Source: an uncultured Acidobacteriota bacterium (GTDB lineage Bacteria > Acidobacteriota > Blastocatellia > Pyrinomonadales > Pyrinomonadaceae). Taken from it: DNA of 11,168 bases. A program made the translations under genes and the position numbers. Location: NCBI GenBank assembly GCA_902826385.1, contig CADEEU010000085.1, positions 1 to 11,168 of the forward strand, written 5' to 3'. The notes beneath the pieces are model-generated. The model was not told the DNA's origin. It did not search any database and worked only from the letters and a program-made list of their open reading frames with translations. Shown here in pieces: positions 1-8,283 of this stretch. How positions within the stretch are numbered: the stretch's first letter is position 1; each line of letters opens with the position of its first letter.

Positions 1-220
1 AAGCATCCGTAAAAGCAATCATTAGTTCCTGCTCGCCGTTTTTGACTTTGCCCGTCTCATTCGACACCGAAACCGTCAAATTGCTGATCGGCCCGCTTTT
101 GATGACTTTTCCCTGCACCGGGTTTTCGGCAGTCGGTTGCGTCCCCGTGCCGCAGGCTCCGAAAAATGCGATCGTAAGAAAAAGGGATACTGAACCAACA
201 AATAAAATTGTCTTTCTCAT
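1..220 (-). CDS. Lipoprotein with FixH/YtkA-like segment (N-terminal part, runs off window)
   Basis: The first 73 codons of a gene whose 3' part lies beyond position 1. An ATG at 220 is preceded by AGGAGA (228-233) at 7-nt spacing, a strong ribosome site. Residues 1-22 form a lipoprotein signal peptide (basic start MRK, then a hydrophobic stretch), and the lipobox FGAC places the lipidated cysteine at residue 23, so the product should be membrane-anchored in the cell envelope. After a Thr/Gly/Pro-rich linker comes NLTVSVSNETGKVKNGEQ followed by an ELMIAFTDA-type strand. This resembles the beta-sandwich start of FixH/YtkA-like proteins often found near copper genes. The domain call rests on a partial sequence and could be wrong; the lipoprotein call is secure. 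It lies 125 bp downstream of the Cys-rich small gene, in the same orientation. Confidence 0.7.
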   Translation of the reverse strand, partial: MRKTILFVGSVSLFLTIAFFGACGTGTQPTAENPVQGKVIKSGPISNLTVSVSNETGKVKNGEQELMIAFTDA

Positions 221-345
221 TTTTGAGTCTCCTATGTTGAAAACATCTTTACAGTCCCGACGCCCATAAAACAGTGCGCAGGATCACATTGAAATAGCCG
301 CAAAGGCGCATAACACCCAAAAAAGGGCGCACTTCACCACTGCAA

Positions 346-723
346 CTAGATCAAGAAGGAATTATGTTGGAGGTATTTGGGCTGGAAAGTGCGCGTCAAC
401 GTTTTGCGCACATACTGAGGCGACACAGACGGCGCGGCCTTGGCATTTGGAAACAAAGCAGCGATCTGGTCGGCGATCGATTTATGGGTCGTTACATTTG
501 TAGGAGTAAAATTAAACGGGTTTCCGAAAGAGATCGGTGCTGAGTTTGTGCAGTTTGTCGCACAACAAAGGCGAGCCGCCTCCGCAGCTGGGGAACGGTC
601 CTTGCTCCGAGCTTTATCGCAGCATCTCATCATCTTGTCGTTCCGCGAGTGCAGGGGTGTCCCGGACACGACGCCGCCAGCGAGGGCGAACAGCACGAAA
701 AGAATTGAGACCCGAACGAGCAT
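346..723 (-). CDS. Small secreted Cys-rich protein, family unknown
   Basis: A 125-residue product that I do not recognise as a named family. I start it at the ATG at 723 rather than the longer in-frame ATG at 855. Residues 1-22 from 723 give a clean signal peptide (MLVRVSILFVLFALAGG, cleavage near VVS-G), whereas the 44 residues upstream look like read-through of intergenic DNA. GGAG lies 13 nt upstream, which is long spacing, so the start is not certain. The mature part has five cysteines in a CC-x17-CC-x3-C arrangement (residues 34, 35, 53, 54, 58), then an Asn/Thr/Pro-rich stretch and a basic tail. Envelope location and either disulfide bonding or metal binding are inferences from the cysteines and the neighbouring metal genes. 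The opposite strand also has open frames here, but without a signal peptide or a recognisable motif. Confidence 0.6.
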   Translation of the reverse strand: MLVRVSILFVLFALAGGVVSGTPLHSRNDKMMRCCDKARSKDRSPAAEAARLCCATNCTNSAPISFGNPFNFTPTNVTTHKSIADQIAALFPNAKAAPSVSPQYVRKTLTRTFQPKYLQHNSFLI

Positions 724-862
724 TGAATACAGTATACTCCAACTCTTATGGAAAAATGTGATTGACGTCACAAAATGCCTAAGCAGATGCTGCCGGTTCC
801 GATCGTAGTGTGTATCGAGCAGATTTAGACTTCGCCCTTCCCAACTGCTAACCAAGACAAAT

Positions 863-887
863 CACCTCTAATTGAAACGTAGAGATG
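863..887 (-). terminator. Hairpin downstream of the kinase gene, possible weak terminator
   Basis: An 8-bp stem (CATCTCTA with TAGAGGTG, one G-T pair) and a 9-nt loop lie 19 bases after the kinase stop. The minus-strand sequence after it is ATTTGTCTT, only a poor T-tract. It could end or attenuate the operon transcript before the small Cys-rich gene. A run of nine G residues (890-898 on the plus strand) sits between the stop codon and the hairpin. Confidence 0.3.
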
Positions 888-905
888 TTGGGGGGGGGCG
901 AGATC

Positions 906-2033
906 TCACGTCAACGTCGCCGGTAGGTCAAGAGGTATCGTCAACGTGAAAGTTGTCAGATGAGTAGTGCGATTTGCGGTTAAGTGCCCACCGTGCTGAG
1001 TCGCGATTTTGTGGGCAATTGAAAGGCCGAGTCCCACCCCTTTATCCTTAGTCGTGTAGAACGGGTCGAAAATCTTTGAGAGATTAGTTGGGTCAATGCC
1101 GGAACCCGAGTCGGTGACCTCGACAACAAAATTATTGTCTTGCTGAAAAGTTCTAAACGTAATGGTCTGATCTGCGCCGTTTGACTGGGGCATGGCCTGC
1201 AGTGCGTTGATCGCTAGATTTAGTACCACTTGTTTTATCTGCTCCGCATCGACGAGAACCAGCGGAAGATTCTTTTGGAGATCTCTGACGACTGCAACGG
1301 ACTGTGACGCGGCCTGGTTCTCGATCAAACCTGTGATTGAGTCCACAATTTCATTAGGATCAGTTGGCGTCTTGGACGGTTCGGTCGGGCGTGCGAATCG
1401 CAGAAACTCGCCCACTAGCCGGTCTAACCTGTCTATCTCACCTTTTGCAAGACCAACAAACTCACGCCGAGGGCTGTCAACCCTCAGCTCGTCCTCCAAT
1501 ATTTCGATGGCTCCTTTTATCGATGCGAGGGGGTTTCGGACCTCGTGAACGATGCCGGCTGAAAGTTCTCCGAGCGACGCTAATTTCTCTGCCTGGAGCA
1601 GCTGTTGAAACGTTGTCTGCAGCTCGTCGTAAGCTTTTCTCTTTTCCTCCGCATTTCTTTCAGCCCGTTCCCTGGATTTCCGGAGACGGTCGCCCAGCGC
1701 TCCCATTATTCCGCCAACGAGATTGAAGATCACGATCTCGGCATATTGGTTTATAGAATAATCAAAGTGCCCATGCTGCCAGTGTAAATAAATATGCGGG
1801 GAGTAAATGATGGTTGTAAAAAGAGATGCCGCGAGCCCGCCTCTAAGACCAAATATCAAAGCGGCAGCTATGATCGGTACGTAGTAGATCCGCTGATATA
1901 TCTCGTGCCAAACGATCTGATCAGTAGGCGTAAGAAAGTGAAGGACGGTAATGAGGATGATCACCAGGGCAATGACGATCCATACATACAGGCGGTTTCG
2001 AGAGGAGATGATATTGAAGGTCTGCGTATCCAT
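906..2033 (-). CDS. Membrane sensor histidine kinase (NtrB/ZraS-like core)
   Basis: A 375-residue kinase. The N-terminus has hydrophobic segments at about 14-34, 50-62, 64-80 and 98-115, fitting four membrane spans with the catalytic part in the cytoplasm. There is no large periplasmic sensor domain. The predicted outer loop between spans 3 and 4 (about 80-97) carries four histidines (80, 84, 87, 89). A coiled region at 117-150 leads to the HisKA domain, whose phospho-acceptor is His163 in HEVRNPLAS. The ATPase domain shows the N box (NLAINALQA, 272-280), G1 (DSGSGI, 308-313), F box (FDPFYTTK, 322-329) and G2 (GVGLGLSI, 332-339), so it looks fully active. Its ATG overlaps the response regulator stop by 1 bp (TAATG), implying translational coupling, and that regulator is the obvious partner. 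The signal sensed is not shown by the sequence; metal is an inference from context. Confidence 0.93.
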   Translation of the reverse strand: MDTQTFNIISSRNRLYVWIVIALVIILITVLHFLTPTDQIVWHEIYQRIYYVPIIAAALIFGLRGGLAASLFTTIIYSPHIYLHWQHGHFDYSINQYAEIVIFNLVGGIMGALGDRLRKSRERAERNAEEKRKAYDELQTTFQQLLQAEKLASLGELSAGIVHEVRNPLASIKGAIEILEDELRVDSPRREFVGLAKGEIDRLDRLVGEFLRFARPTEPSKTPTDPNEIVDSITGLIENQAASQSVAVVRDLQKNLPLVLVDAEQIKQVVLNLAINALQAMPQSNGADQTITFRTFQQDNNFVVEVTDSGSGIDPTNLSKIFDPFYTTKDKGVGLGLSIAHKIATQHGGHLTANRTTHLTTFTLTIPLDLPATLT

Positions 2034-3427
2034 TAGTCGTCCGAAATGCTGGAACCCGACTCGTCTAAATCGTACTTCTGTATCCGATATATAAGGGCGC
2101 TTCGAGTAATACCTAAATATTTTGATGTTTGTGACTGATTTCCGTCATGCCTGAGAAGCGAGCTACGTATAATTTCCCGTTCTAGGGCTTCTAGATTTAT
2201 CGGCTCGAAAGGCAGGTCAAACCACAACTCCCCCTTTGTTGAAAAAGGGTTTTTCACGCTTTCGGGGACGTCGTTGAGAGTTAGAGTATCGCCGTCGGAA
2301 AGTACCACCATTCTTTCGACCAGATTCTCAAGCTCGCGAACATTTCCCATCCAAGGGTAATCGAAAAATACCTTGAACACGTCGCGAGCGATCTTTGGCG
2401 GTCTCATACCATGTTTCAAAGCGGATCGCGTGACAAAATGTTCGGTCAAGACCGGTAGATCCTCGCGGCGTTCACGCAGCGGCGGAATCGTGATCGGAAC
2501 TACCGCGAGTCGGTAGTAAAGATCCTCGCGGAAAGCGTTTTCTTTTATAAGATCGGGCAGGTTTTCGTTGGTGGCAGCAATTATTCGAGCATCTATCTTT
2601 CGCGGGGTATTTTCGCCCAGGCGTGTCACTTCCTGCTCCTGAAGAACCCTCAAAAGCCTTGTTTGCGACTGGAGAGGCATCGCGCTTATCTCATCAAGGA
2701 ATAAGGTGCCGCCGTCAGCTTCCTCGAATTTACCCCTCGATTCTCCAACCGCACCGGTGAAAGCTCCTTTTTTATATCCGAATAGCTCAGCTTCGATTAG
2801 TGTTTCCGGTATGGCGGCACAGTTGATGGCAATAAACGGATTACTTTTGCGCGTGCCGGAAAAGTGTATACCTTTCGCGATCAATTCCTTTCCGGTCCCC
2901 GACTCGCCTTCGATCAAAACCGTGACGCTTGTCTTTGACACCCGCTCAACCAGATCAAAAACTTGAAGCATCCTGTCAGATGTTCCGATAACGTTCTCGA
3001 TCCGAAAGTCTTCGTGGATCTGACGTCTCAGCCGTCTATTTTCCGCTAAGGCTCGGCCGTATTTTAATGCTTTCTCGACTGTAAGCAGAATTTCCTGACG
3101 GTTGAAGGGCTTGGTAATAAAATCAAAAGCCCCACCGCGCATAGCTTCGACCGCTGTATCGACATCTCCGAACGCGGTAATAACAATGATGGGCACTTCG
3201 CTGTTGATCGCCGTTGCCTGCTGAACCAACTGCGACCCTGTTATTTTCGGCATTCGCCAATCGGTTATCACGCAGTCAAAGTCTTCTGCGGAATACGACT
3301 TCAACGCTTCCCTGCCGTCACTCTCGCTTACGACAGAATGCCCGGCCTCCGAAAGCTGGAATTCAAGGACACGGCGCAGCGAATCATCATCATCGACTAG
3401 CAAAATTTTGGCGTTCGCTTCTTTCAT
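2033..3427 (-). CDS. NtrC-family sigma-54-dependent response regulator
   Basis: A 464-residue regulator with the full three-domain layout. Receiver domain, about 5-120: acidic pocket Asp12-14, phospho-acceptor Asp56 (VITDWRMP), Thr84 and Lys106. AAA+ domain, about 145-370: Walker A GESGTGKE (174-181), the sigma-54 contact loop GAFTGA (221-226), Walker B GGTLFLDE (239-246) and sensor II near GNVRELEN. Fis-type helix-turn-helix, about 428-454: GNQSQTSKYLGITRSALIYR. All key residues are intact, so it should activate sigma-54 promoters once phosphorylated. The start lies 7 bp after the DUF4198 stop with no good Shine-Dalgarno site, suggesting coupled translation. I looked by eye for a -24/-12 promoter (GG-N10-GC) upstream of the genes in the window and found no convincing one, so its targets are probably elsewhere. 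ZraR/AtoC-type proteins are the nearest architecture; I do not assign a symbol. Confidence 0.96.
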   Translation of the reverse strand: MKEANAKILLVDDDDSLRRVLEFQLSEAGHSVVSESDGREALKSYSAEDFDCVITDWRMPKITGSQLVQQATAINSEVPIIVITAFGDVDTAVEAMRGGAFDFITKPFNRQEILLTVEKALKYGRALAENRRLRRQIHEDFRIENVIGTSDRMLQVFDLVERVSKTSVTVLIEGESGTGKELIAKGIHFSGTRKSNPFIAINCAAIPETLIEAELFGYKKGAFTGAVGESRGKFEEADGGTLFLDEISAMPLQSQTRLLRVLQEQEVTRLGENTPRKIDARIIAATNENLPDLIKENAFREDLYYRLAVVPITIPPLRERREDLPVLTEHFVTRSALKHGMRPPKIARDVFKVFFDYPWMGNVRELENLVERMVVLSDGDTLTLNDVPESVKNPFSTKGELWFDLPFEPINLEALEREIIRSSLLRHDGNQSQTSKYLGITRSALIYRIQKYDLDESGSSISDD

Positions 3428-3434
3428 TTTTAGA

Positions 3435-4241
3435 TCATTTCATCTCAAAAGTAAGCGTTGTCCATTTTGATTCGTAGTTTAGGTTTGGATCGTCGAGTTT
3501 GCTCATGTTGATAAACTTGACATACCACTTCCCTGAACCGTCCAGTTTCAACTTCACAATGCCCTTCGCGTCGCTTCTGAGTTCTGGTGACGTTTTGATC
3601 TTACCGCTTTCCTCGCGACCAGCGAGAACGACTTGGTCAGCGAGCGGCTTCCCGTCCTTCAAGCACAGGACCTCCATCGTGTCGCCCTTTTTAAGCTTGT
3701 AAGGATTCTGCTGGGGGACGAGTTCGACGGGATAGCCAAGAATAGCTTTGTAATCATTAGTCTGAGCTTTGCCAACCTGCAGAATCGCCTTGACATGCTT
3801 TGCGTAACGCTCTTTTGCATCCTTTTCGAGTTCTCCCGTCTTGCGGCGTTCTTCCAGCGTATCCGGCAGGCCGTCTTCGCGAAGATACTCGTTAAAATCC
3901 GCCGCTTTTAAAGCGATCTCGCGTGATTTGGTTGAAAGCCCGATGACGTAGGTTCCCGCCGCCCCTGTCGTCAGGTTTAGAAAGGCTGTCGTTTCGTCCT
4001 TGGTAAGATCGGCTTCCTTCGGATGCACACGATTTCCACCCGAAAAGACGCTCACATCGTTCAGTCGGGCGAATGTAACCGCTCCCTCGCTCGCCAGAAA
4101 TGTCCCGTTCATGACTTTGACCGTAAATTTCGAGTTAGGCTTCAGGAAATAGCTGTCCGTTTTGAGAAACAGATCGTGCGCAAAGATCGACGCGACCAGC
4201 GACAGCGATAAAGTAAATGCAAAGATTATTTGTTTTTTCAT
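3435..4241 (-). CDS. Secreted DUF4198-type protein, copy 2 of a tandem pair
   Basis: A 268-residue exported protein. The signal peptide spans residues 1-21 (MKKQIIFAFTLSLSLVASIFA), and predicted cleavage between Ala21 and His22 leaves a mature protein starting HDLFLK. DUF4198 proteins are periplasmic beta-rich proteins of poorly known role, sometimes linked to metal uptake or binding. It is paralogous along its whole length to the gene immediately upstream, with well over half of residues identical by eye. Shared blocks include VMNGTF, EGAVTFARL, VPQQNPY, LCLKDGKPLA, GSGKWY and LNYESKW. His22, His73 and Cys193 are potential ligands also present in the paralog (His22, His74, Cys194); His149 is not shared. 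AGAGGA before the ATG gives a good ribosome site inside the 12-bp gap. Position in a CopA operon suggests periplasmic handling of the exported metal, which is inference. Confidence 0.85.
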   Translation of the reverse strand: MKKQIIFAFTLSLSLVASIFAHDLFLKTDSYFLKPNSKFTVKVMNGTFLASEGAVTFARLNDVSVFSGGNRVHPKEADLTKDETTAFLNLTTGAAGTYVIGLSTKSREIALKAADFNEYLREDGLPDTLEERRKTGELEKDAKERYAKHVKAILQVGKAQTNDYKAILGYPVELVPQQNPYKLKKGDTMEVLCLKDGKPLADQVVLAGREESGKIKTSPELRSDAKGIVKLKLDGSGKWYVKFINMSKLDDPNLNYESKWTTLTFEMK

Positions 4242-4253
4242 TTGTTTTCCTCT

Positions 4254-5063
4254 CTACTTGATTTCAAAAGTCAGGGTCGCCCATTTGGATTCGTAATTTA
4301 GTTTCGGATCGTCGATTTTTACCATGTTTATAAACTTGGCATACCACTTGCCGGAGCCGGATAATTTGACTTTGAGCATGCCGTCCTTGTCGGTACGGGC
4401 ACTGGTTTCGCCCAGCATTCTGCCCGCAGTCTCATAACCGGTTGTAACGATCTGGCCGGCGAGCGGTTTGCCGTCCTTGAGACACAAAATATCCAGCGAA
4501 CTTCCTTTCTTTAGCATATAAGGGTTTTGCTGAGGCACCATTTCGACGGCATACCCAAGCACAGTCTTATAACTATCCGTCGCCTTATTGCCCGCCTGAA
4601 AAATTGTCTTTACATATTTCGAATAGCGGTACCGCGCATCTTTCTCCAGCTCGCCGTCACGCTTGCGTTTCTCTAAAATGTCGGGAATGCCCTCAGCCGG
4701 CAGATATTCGTTGAACTCCTGCGCTTTCAAAGCGTTTTCGCGCCACGTTGTCGAGATACCGACGACGTAATTGCCCACCTCTTTCGGGACAAAATTCAAG
4801 AAAGCGGTCGTTTCGTTTTTCGTCAGGTCCGTTTCGACCGGATGCGAAACTGAGCCGGATGGCGAAACGACGCTCAAATCCGTGAGGCGAGCAAATGTGA
4901 CAGCTCCCTCGCTCTCTTGAAATGTGCCATTCATCACGCTGATGGAGATCTTTTGATTCAGTTTGACGAAAAAGCTGTCGAGCTTCAAAAAAAGATCGTG
5001 AGCAAAAACGGGCATCGCCAGTACCGAAATGATGACGAAGGGCGTTATTTTTTTCTTCTTCAT
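4254..5063 (-). CDS. Secreted DUF4198-type protein, copy 1 of a tandem pair
   Basis: A 269-residue exported protein with a Lys-rich signal peptide (MKKKKITPFVIISVLAMPVFA) and a predicted mature start HDLFLKLDS, so the first mature residue is again histidine. The body follows the downstream paralog almost without gaps. A middle acidic/basic helical stretch (about 125-155, including GELEKDA and RYSKYVK) sits between two beta-rich halves, and the C-terminal half carries VPQQNPY, LCLKDGKPLAG, GSGKWYAKFIN and LNYESKWATLTF. The strict conservation of these blocks against divergence in the signal peptide and in the 62-75 loop suggests both copies are under selection. AGAGAG lies about 6 nt before the ATG at 5063, and the methyltransferase stop is 13 bp upstream. 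The DUF4198 label is from remembered family character (AHD/AHE-type mature start) and no search was run. Confidence 0.85.
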   Translation of the reverse strand: MKKKKITPFVIISVLAMPVFAHDLFLKLDSFFVKLNQKISISVMNGTFQESEGAVTFARLTDLSVVSPSGSVSHPVETDLTKNETTAFLNFVPKEVGNYVVGISTTWRENALKAQEFNEYLPAEGIPDILEKRKRDGELEKDARYRYSKYVKTIFQAGNKATDSYKTVLGYAVEMVPQQNPYMLKKGSSLDILCLKDGKPLAGQIVTTGYETAGRMLGETSARTDKDGMLKVKLSGSGKWYAKFINMVKIDDPKLNYESKWATLTFEIK

Positions 5064-5076
5064 TTAGTTCTCTCTG

Positions 5077-5727
5077 TTATGTCTTGAGTGCTTTGTGCAA
5101 TCTTATCGTGCCGAATAATGTGTTGAAAGCGAGGGGTTCTTCGACTGAGGTGAAACCTGTGGTTGACATGAACTTCGGTAAAAGGCCGCCGAAGCTGTCG
5201 GCTGTAGTTCCGAAACCATCGAGGAACTGAATAAAGCGGGACGAAAGCTTCATAAACGCGTCAGCAGGCAAACCCCAATCCGCAACGTGGAACTCGCTTC
5301 TCGGTTTGAGCACGCGATACACTTCACGCAAAGTTTTCAACTTATCGTCCCTGGTCAGATGATGAAAAAACAAGCTCGAGACGACACGGTCAAACGATTC
5401 ATCTTCGTAGGGCAAATCAAACGACATCCCTTCGTCGAATCCAATCTGAACGCCCGAGTCTTTCGCTTTTGCCCTGGCTATCTCGAGAATTTTAGAATCG
5501 CCGTCAATACCGATGACTGTGGCTTGCGGCTGTGCGTTTTTGATGAGTATGGTAAGCGTTCCTGTCCCACAGGCCAAATCCAGAACACGATGGCCGGTTT
5601 TGATTTTTGCTTCTGAAACAAGAGCTTTCTTGAAAACTTTTTCCCGGGTTGTGAAACGCACGACCGGATCATAGAAAGGCGTGAGCCAATCATAGCTCAA
5701 TGCTGGAATGTAATTTTCATTCTTCAC
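5077..5727 (-). CDS. Class I SAM-dependent methyltransferase
   Basis: A 216-residue cytoplasmic methyltransferase of the UbiE/Methyltransf_11 style. SAM-binding motif I is VLDLACGTGTL (48-58), the acidic residue after strand 2 is Asp75 (GIDGDS), motif II is the DLPYEDESFD region (104-113), followed by SSLFFHHL (118-125) and the typical LREVYRVLKP helix-strand (133-142). The first in-frame codon is GTG at 5727, only 3 bp after the ATPase stop (TAAAAAGTG); the ATG a few bases on is out of frame, so GTG with translational coupling is the best start. The substrate is unknown. The only cysteine I see is Cys53 inside motif I, so the cysteine set of ArsM arsenite methyltransferases is absent and arsenic methylation is unlikely. 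Its place inside a metal-efflux operon is odd but clearly co-transcribed. Confidence 0.9.
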   Translation of the reverse strand: MKNENYIPALSYDWLTPFYDPVVRFTTREKVFKKALVSEAKIKTGHRVLDLACGTGTLTILIKNAQPQATVIGIDGDSKILEIARAKAKDSGVQIGFDEGMSFDLPYEDESFDRVVSSLFFHHLTRDDKLKTLREVYRVLKPRSEFHVADWGLPADAFMKLSSRFIQFLDGFGTTADSFGGLLPKFMSTTGFTSVEEPLAFNTLFGTIRLHKALKT

Positions 5728-5730
5728 TTT

Positions 5731-8277
5731 TTACAGTTTCAAATTCCTCAAGCGCAGAGCGTTGACGATAACCGACACAGAGCTGAAAGTCATCGCTGCG
5801 CTTGCGATTATGGGGCTAAGGAGCAGGCCAAATACCGGATACAAAACGCCCGCTGCGATCGGGACCCCGATCAGATTATAAATGAATGCGAAGAACAAGT
5901 TCTGACGGATGTTCTTCATTGTCGCTTCGCTTAGTTTCTTGGCCCGTATTATTCCGCGTAGATCGCCCTTCAAGAGGGTGATATTGGCGGATTCCATTGC
6001 TACATCCGTCCCGGTTCCCATGGCAATTCCGACTTCGGCTTGAGCCAGGGCCGGAGCGTCGTTGACGCCATCGCCGGCCATAGCCACGATCTTGCCTTGG
6101 GCTTGTAGCTCTTTGACCTTCTCCGCTTTCTGTTCGGGCAGAACATCGGCGAAAACCTTGTCAATGCCCAGCTTTCGAGCAACGGCTTCGGCAGTTTTCG
6201 CATTATCGCCAGTCATCATCACGACTTCGATACTTTGACGATGTAATTCTTCAACTGCTTCTTTTGCAGATTCCTTAATCGTATCCGCAACTCCGACAAG
6301 TCCGGCTAACTTGCCATCCACGGCAACGAACATCACGGTTTGGCCCGCGGTCCGAAGCTCGTCCGCCTCTTTGCTTTGAACGACATCGATACCGTTGTCC
6401 TCCATCAGCTTCGTGTTGCCCAGGAGAACCTCTCGACTATCGATCGTGCCCAGAACTCCTTTACCAGTGATCGACTCGAAACTTTCGACCTTCGCGAGGT
6501 CAATAGTTCTTTCTTCCGCACCTTTTATTATTGCTTCCGCCAACGGATGTTCACTCGATCTTTCGAGACTGGCGGCAAGACGAAGAATTTCTGTTTCATC
6601 CAGATCCGACAGGACGACGACCTTTTGAAGACGAGGTTTGCCTTCCGTGAGCGTTCCGGTTTTATCGACAACGATCGTGTTGACCTTTTCCAAGATCTCC
6701 AAGGCTTCGGCTTTTTTTACCAGGACGCCATGCCTTGCGCCGTGGCCGGTGCCCACCATTATCGACATCGGCGTTGCCAAGCCGAGAGCGCACGGGCAAG
6801 CAATAATTAAGACTGATACCGCCGCAACCATTGCGTAGGCGAAACTGCCAAAGATCAGCCAAACAACAAACGCGACGATCGCCACGACAATCACAGCCGG
6901 AACGAAATAAGCTGAAACAACATCAACGAGCCTTTGAATCGGAGCACGCGAACGCTGAGCCTCGCCGACCATTCGCACGATCTGCGCCAAGAGCGTGTCG
7001 CTGCCCACCTTTTCCGCTTTCATTACAAAACCCCGTCGGCCGTTTATGGTGCCTCCGATAACTTTATCCCCGGCGATCTTTTCGACAGGGATCGACTCGC
7101 CCGTGACCATCGATTCGTCGATGGACGTTTCGCCCTCCAGAATCGAGCCGTCGGTAGGAATCTTTTCGTTTGCTTTAACTCGCAAGCTCGCGCCGATCTG
7201 CACGTCCTTGAGCGCTATCTCCAACTCCGTTCCGTCATCGTTCACTACAATTGCCGTCTCAGGTGCAAGTCCTAAAAGCTCCTTGATTGCGCTTGAGGTC
7301 TGTGACCGTGCGCGAAGCTCAAGAACCTGTCCAAGCAATACGAGGGTTGTGATCACCGCGGTAACTTCAAAATATGCCGCGATCAATCCTGTGTGTTCGC
7401 TCCGCATGGCGGCGGGAAAAAGGTTAGGCGCGAATAAGGCAAATAGGCTGAAAATATATGCCGCTCCCGTGCCAATCGCAATGAGCGTGAACATATTAGG
7501 GCTGACATTCTTTACGGACGCCCAGGCCCGCTCGAAAAACGGCCATCCTCCCCAAAGGACGACCGGCGTTGCCAGTAAAAATTGGATCCAAATAGATAGG
7601 TTCGGCGGGACAATCTCGTGAAAATTCGGCAGCATCTCGCCCATCGCCAGTGCGAAAACGGGCATCGTCAAAACAGTAGAGATCCAGAACCGCCGTGTCA
7701 TATGCGTTAGTTCCGGGTCGGCCGTGTCGTCGAGCGTCATAATTTTTGGCTCAAGCGCCATCCCGCAGATCGGGCAGCTCCCTGGACCGATCTGCACGAC
7801 CTCCGGGTGCATAGGGCAAGTGTATTCGACGCCTTCACTCGCCGTAGTAGCCTTTTCGTCTTTTTTCTTGTCGAGGAAAATTGCCGGATTCTGTTTGAAT
7901 TTATTCAAACATCCGCTGGAACAGAAATAATAAGTTTCGCCCTTAAACTCGTACTCTCCGGCGGCGGTTGTGGCAGCGACCGACATTCCGCAAACCGGAT
8001 CGACAAATTCCCCGCTCGGAGCCGCGTTCATATCGCCGTGCGGCACTGTTTCGACACCCGTTTCTTCTGAGCTATTGTCCGGCTTAATCGAGTAAATGCT
8101 CTTATCGCCACCGCCTTCGATCTGCGAAACAAATTTACTCTTACAGCCTGCGGAACAAAAATAAACGGTTTCGCCCTCTTCGGACTCGTATTTCGCCGCG
8201 GCCGTTTCCGGTTCCACGGTCATCCCGCAGATCGGGTCGATAAATTTGTCGGTTGATTTCGAACTATTTTCCGTCAT
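5731..8277 (-). CDS. copA: Cu+/Ag+-type P1B ATPase with two YHS domains
   Basis: An 848-residue heavy-metal pump from the ATG at 8277. Two tandem YHS metal-binding domains open the protein: DPICGM (14-19) with FCSAGC (40-45), and DPVCGM (93-98) with FCSSGC (118-123). A TCPMHP...[12 protein letters not shown] module follows (about 154-177), and there is no classical HMA (GMxCxxC) domain. The pump core has the actuator loop TGES (392-395), the membrane metal site CPC (494-496), the phosphorylated DKTGT (Asp538), the HP locus (577-578) and the hinge [10 protein letters not shown]. Late membrane helices carry YN (800-801) and M-x-x-SS (829-833), the P1B-1 signature of Cu+/Ag+ transporters. It should export monovalent copper or silver from cytoplasm to periplasm. 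It is the first gene of the run and lies under a MerR-type promoter. A GTG at 8289 is in frame but falls within the ribosome site, so I prefer 8277. Confidence 0.95.
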   Translation of the reverse strand: MTENSSKSTDKFIDPICGMTVEPETAAAKYESEEGETVYFCSAGCKSKFVSQIEGGGDKSIYSIKPDNSSEETGVETVPHGDMNAAPSGEFVDPVCGMSVAATTAAGEYEFKGETYYFCSSGCLNKFKQNPAIFLDKKKDEKATTASEGVEYTCPMHPEVVQIGPGSCPICGMALEPKIMTLDDTADPELTHMTRRFWISTVLTMPVFALAMGEMLPNFHEIVPPNLSIWIQFLLATPVVLWGGWPFFERAWASVKNVSPNMFTLIAIGTGAAYIFSLFALFAPNLFPAAMRSEHTGLIAAYFEVTAVITTLVLLGQVLELRARSQTSSAIKELLGLAPETAIVVNDDGTELEIALKDVQIGASLRVKANEKIPTDGSILEGETSIDESMVTGESIPVEKIAGDKVIGGTINGRRGFVMKAEKVGSDTLLAQIVRMVGEAQRSRAPIQRLVDVVSAYFVPAVIVVAIVAFVVWLIFGSFAYAMVAAVSVLIIACPCALGLATPMSIMVGTGHGARHGVLVKKAEALEILEKVNTIVVDKTGTLTEGKPRLQKVVVLSDLDETEILRLAASLERSSEHPLAEAIIKGAEERTIDLAKVESFESITGKGVLGTIDSREVLLGNTKLMEDNGIDVVQSKEADELRTAGQTVMFVAVDGKLAGLVGVADTIKESAKEAVEELHRQSIEVVMMTGDNAKTAEAVARKLGIDKVFADVLPEQKAEKVKELQAQGKIVAMAGDGVNDAPALAQAEVGIAMGTGTDVAMESANITLLKGDLRGIIRAKKLSEATMKNIRQNLFFAFIYNLIGVPIAAGVLYPVFGLLLSPIIASAAMTFSSVSVIVNALRLRNLKL

Positions 8278-8283
8278 AATTTG

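Noticed and set aside
763..770. TGACGTCA palindrome upstream of the small Cys-rich gene
   Set aside because: Eight bases are expected often by chance, and no second copy or promoter spacing supports a regulatory role.
440..808. Plus-strand open frame opposite the small Cys-rich gene
   Set aside because: The minus frame has a clear signal peptide and paired cysteines; the plus frame reads as a low-complexity shadow.
724..855. 44-residue N-terminal extension of the small Cys-rich protein from the ATG at 855
   Set aside because: It would bury the signal peptide inside the protein and its composition looks non-coding.
6995..7621. Long plus-strand open frame (208 codons)
   Set aside because: It lies entirely antisense to the CopA core, whose motifs are intact, and shows no signal, motif or ribosome site of its own.
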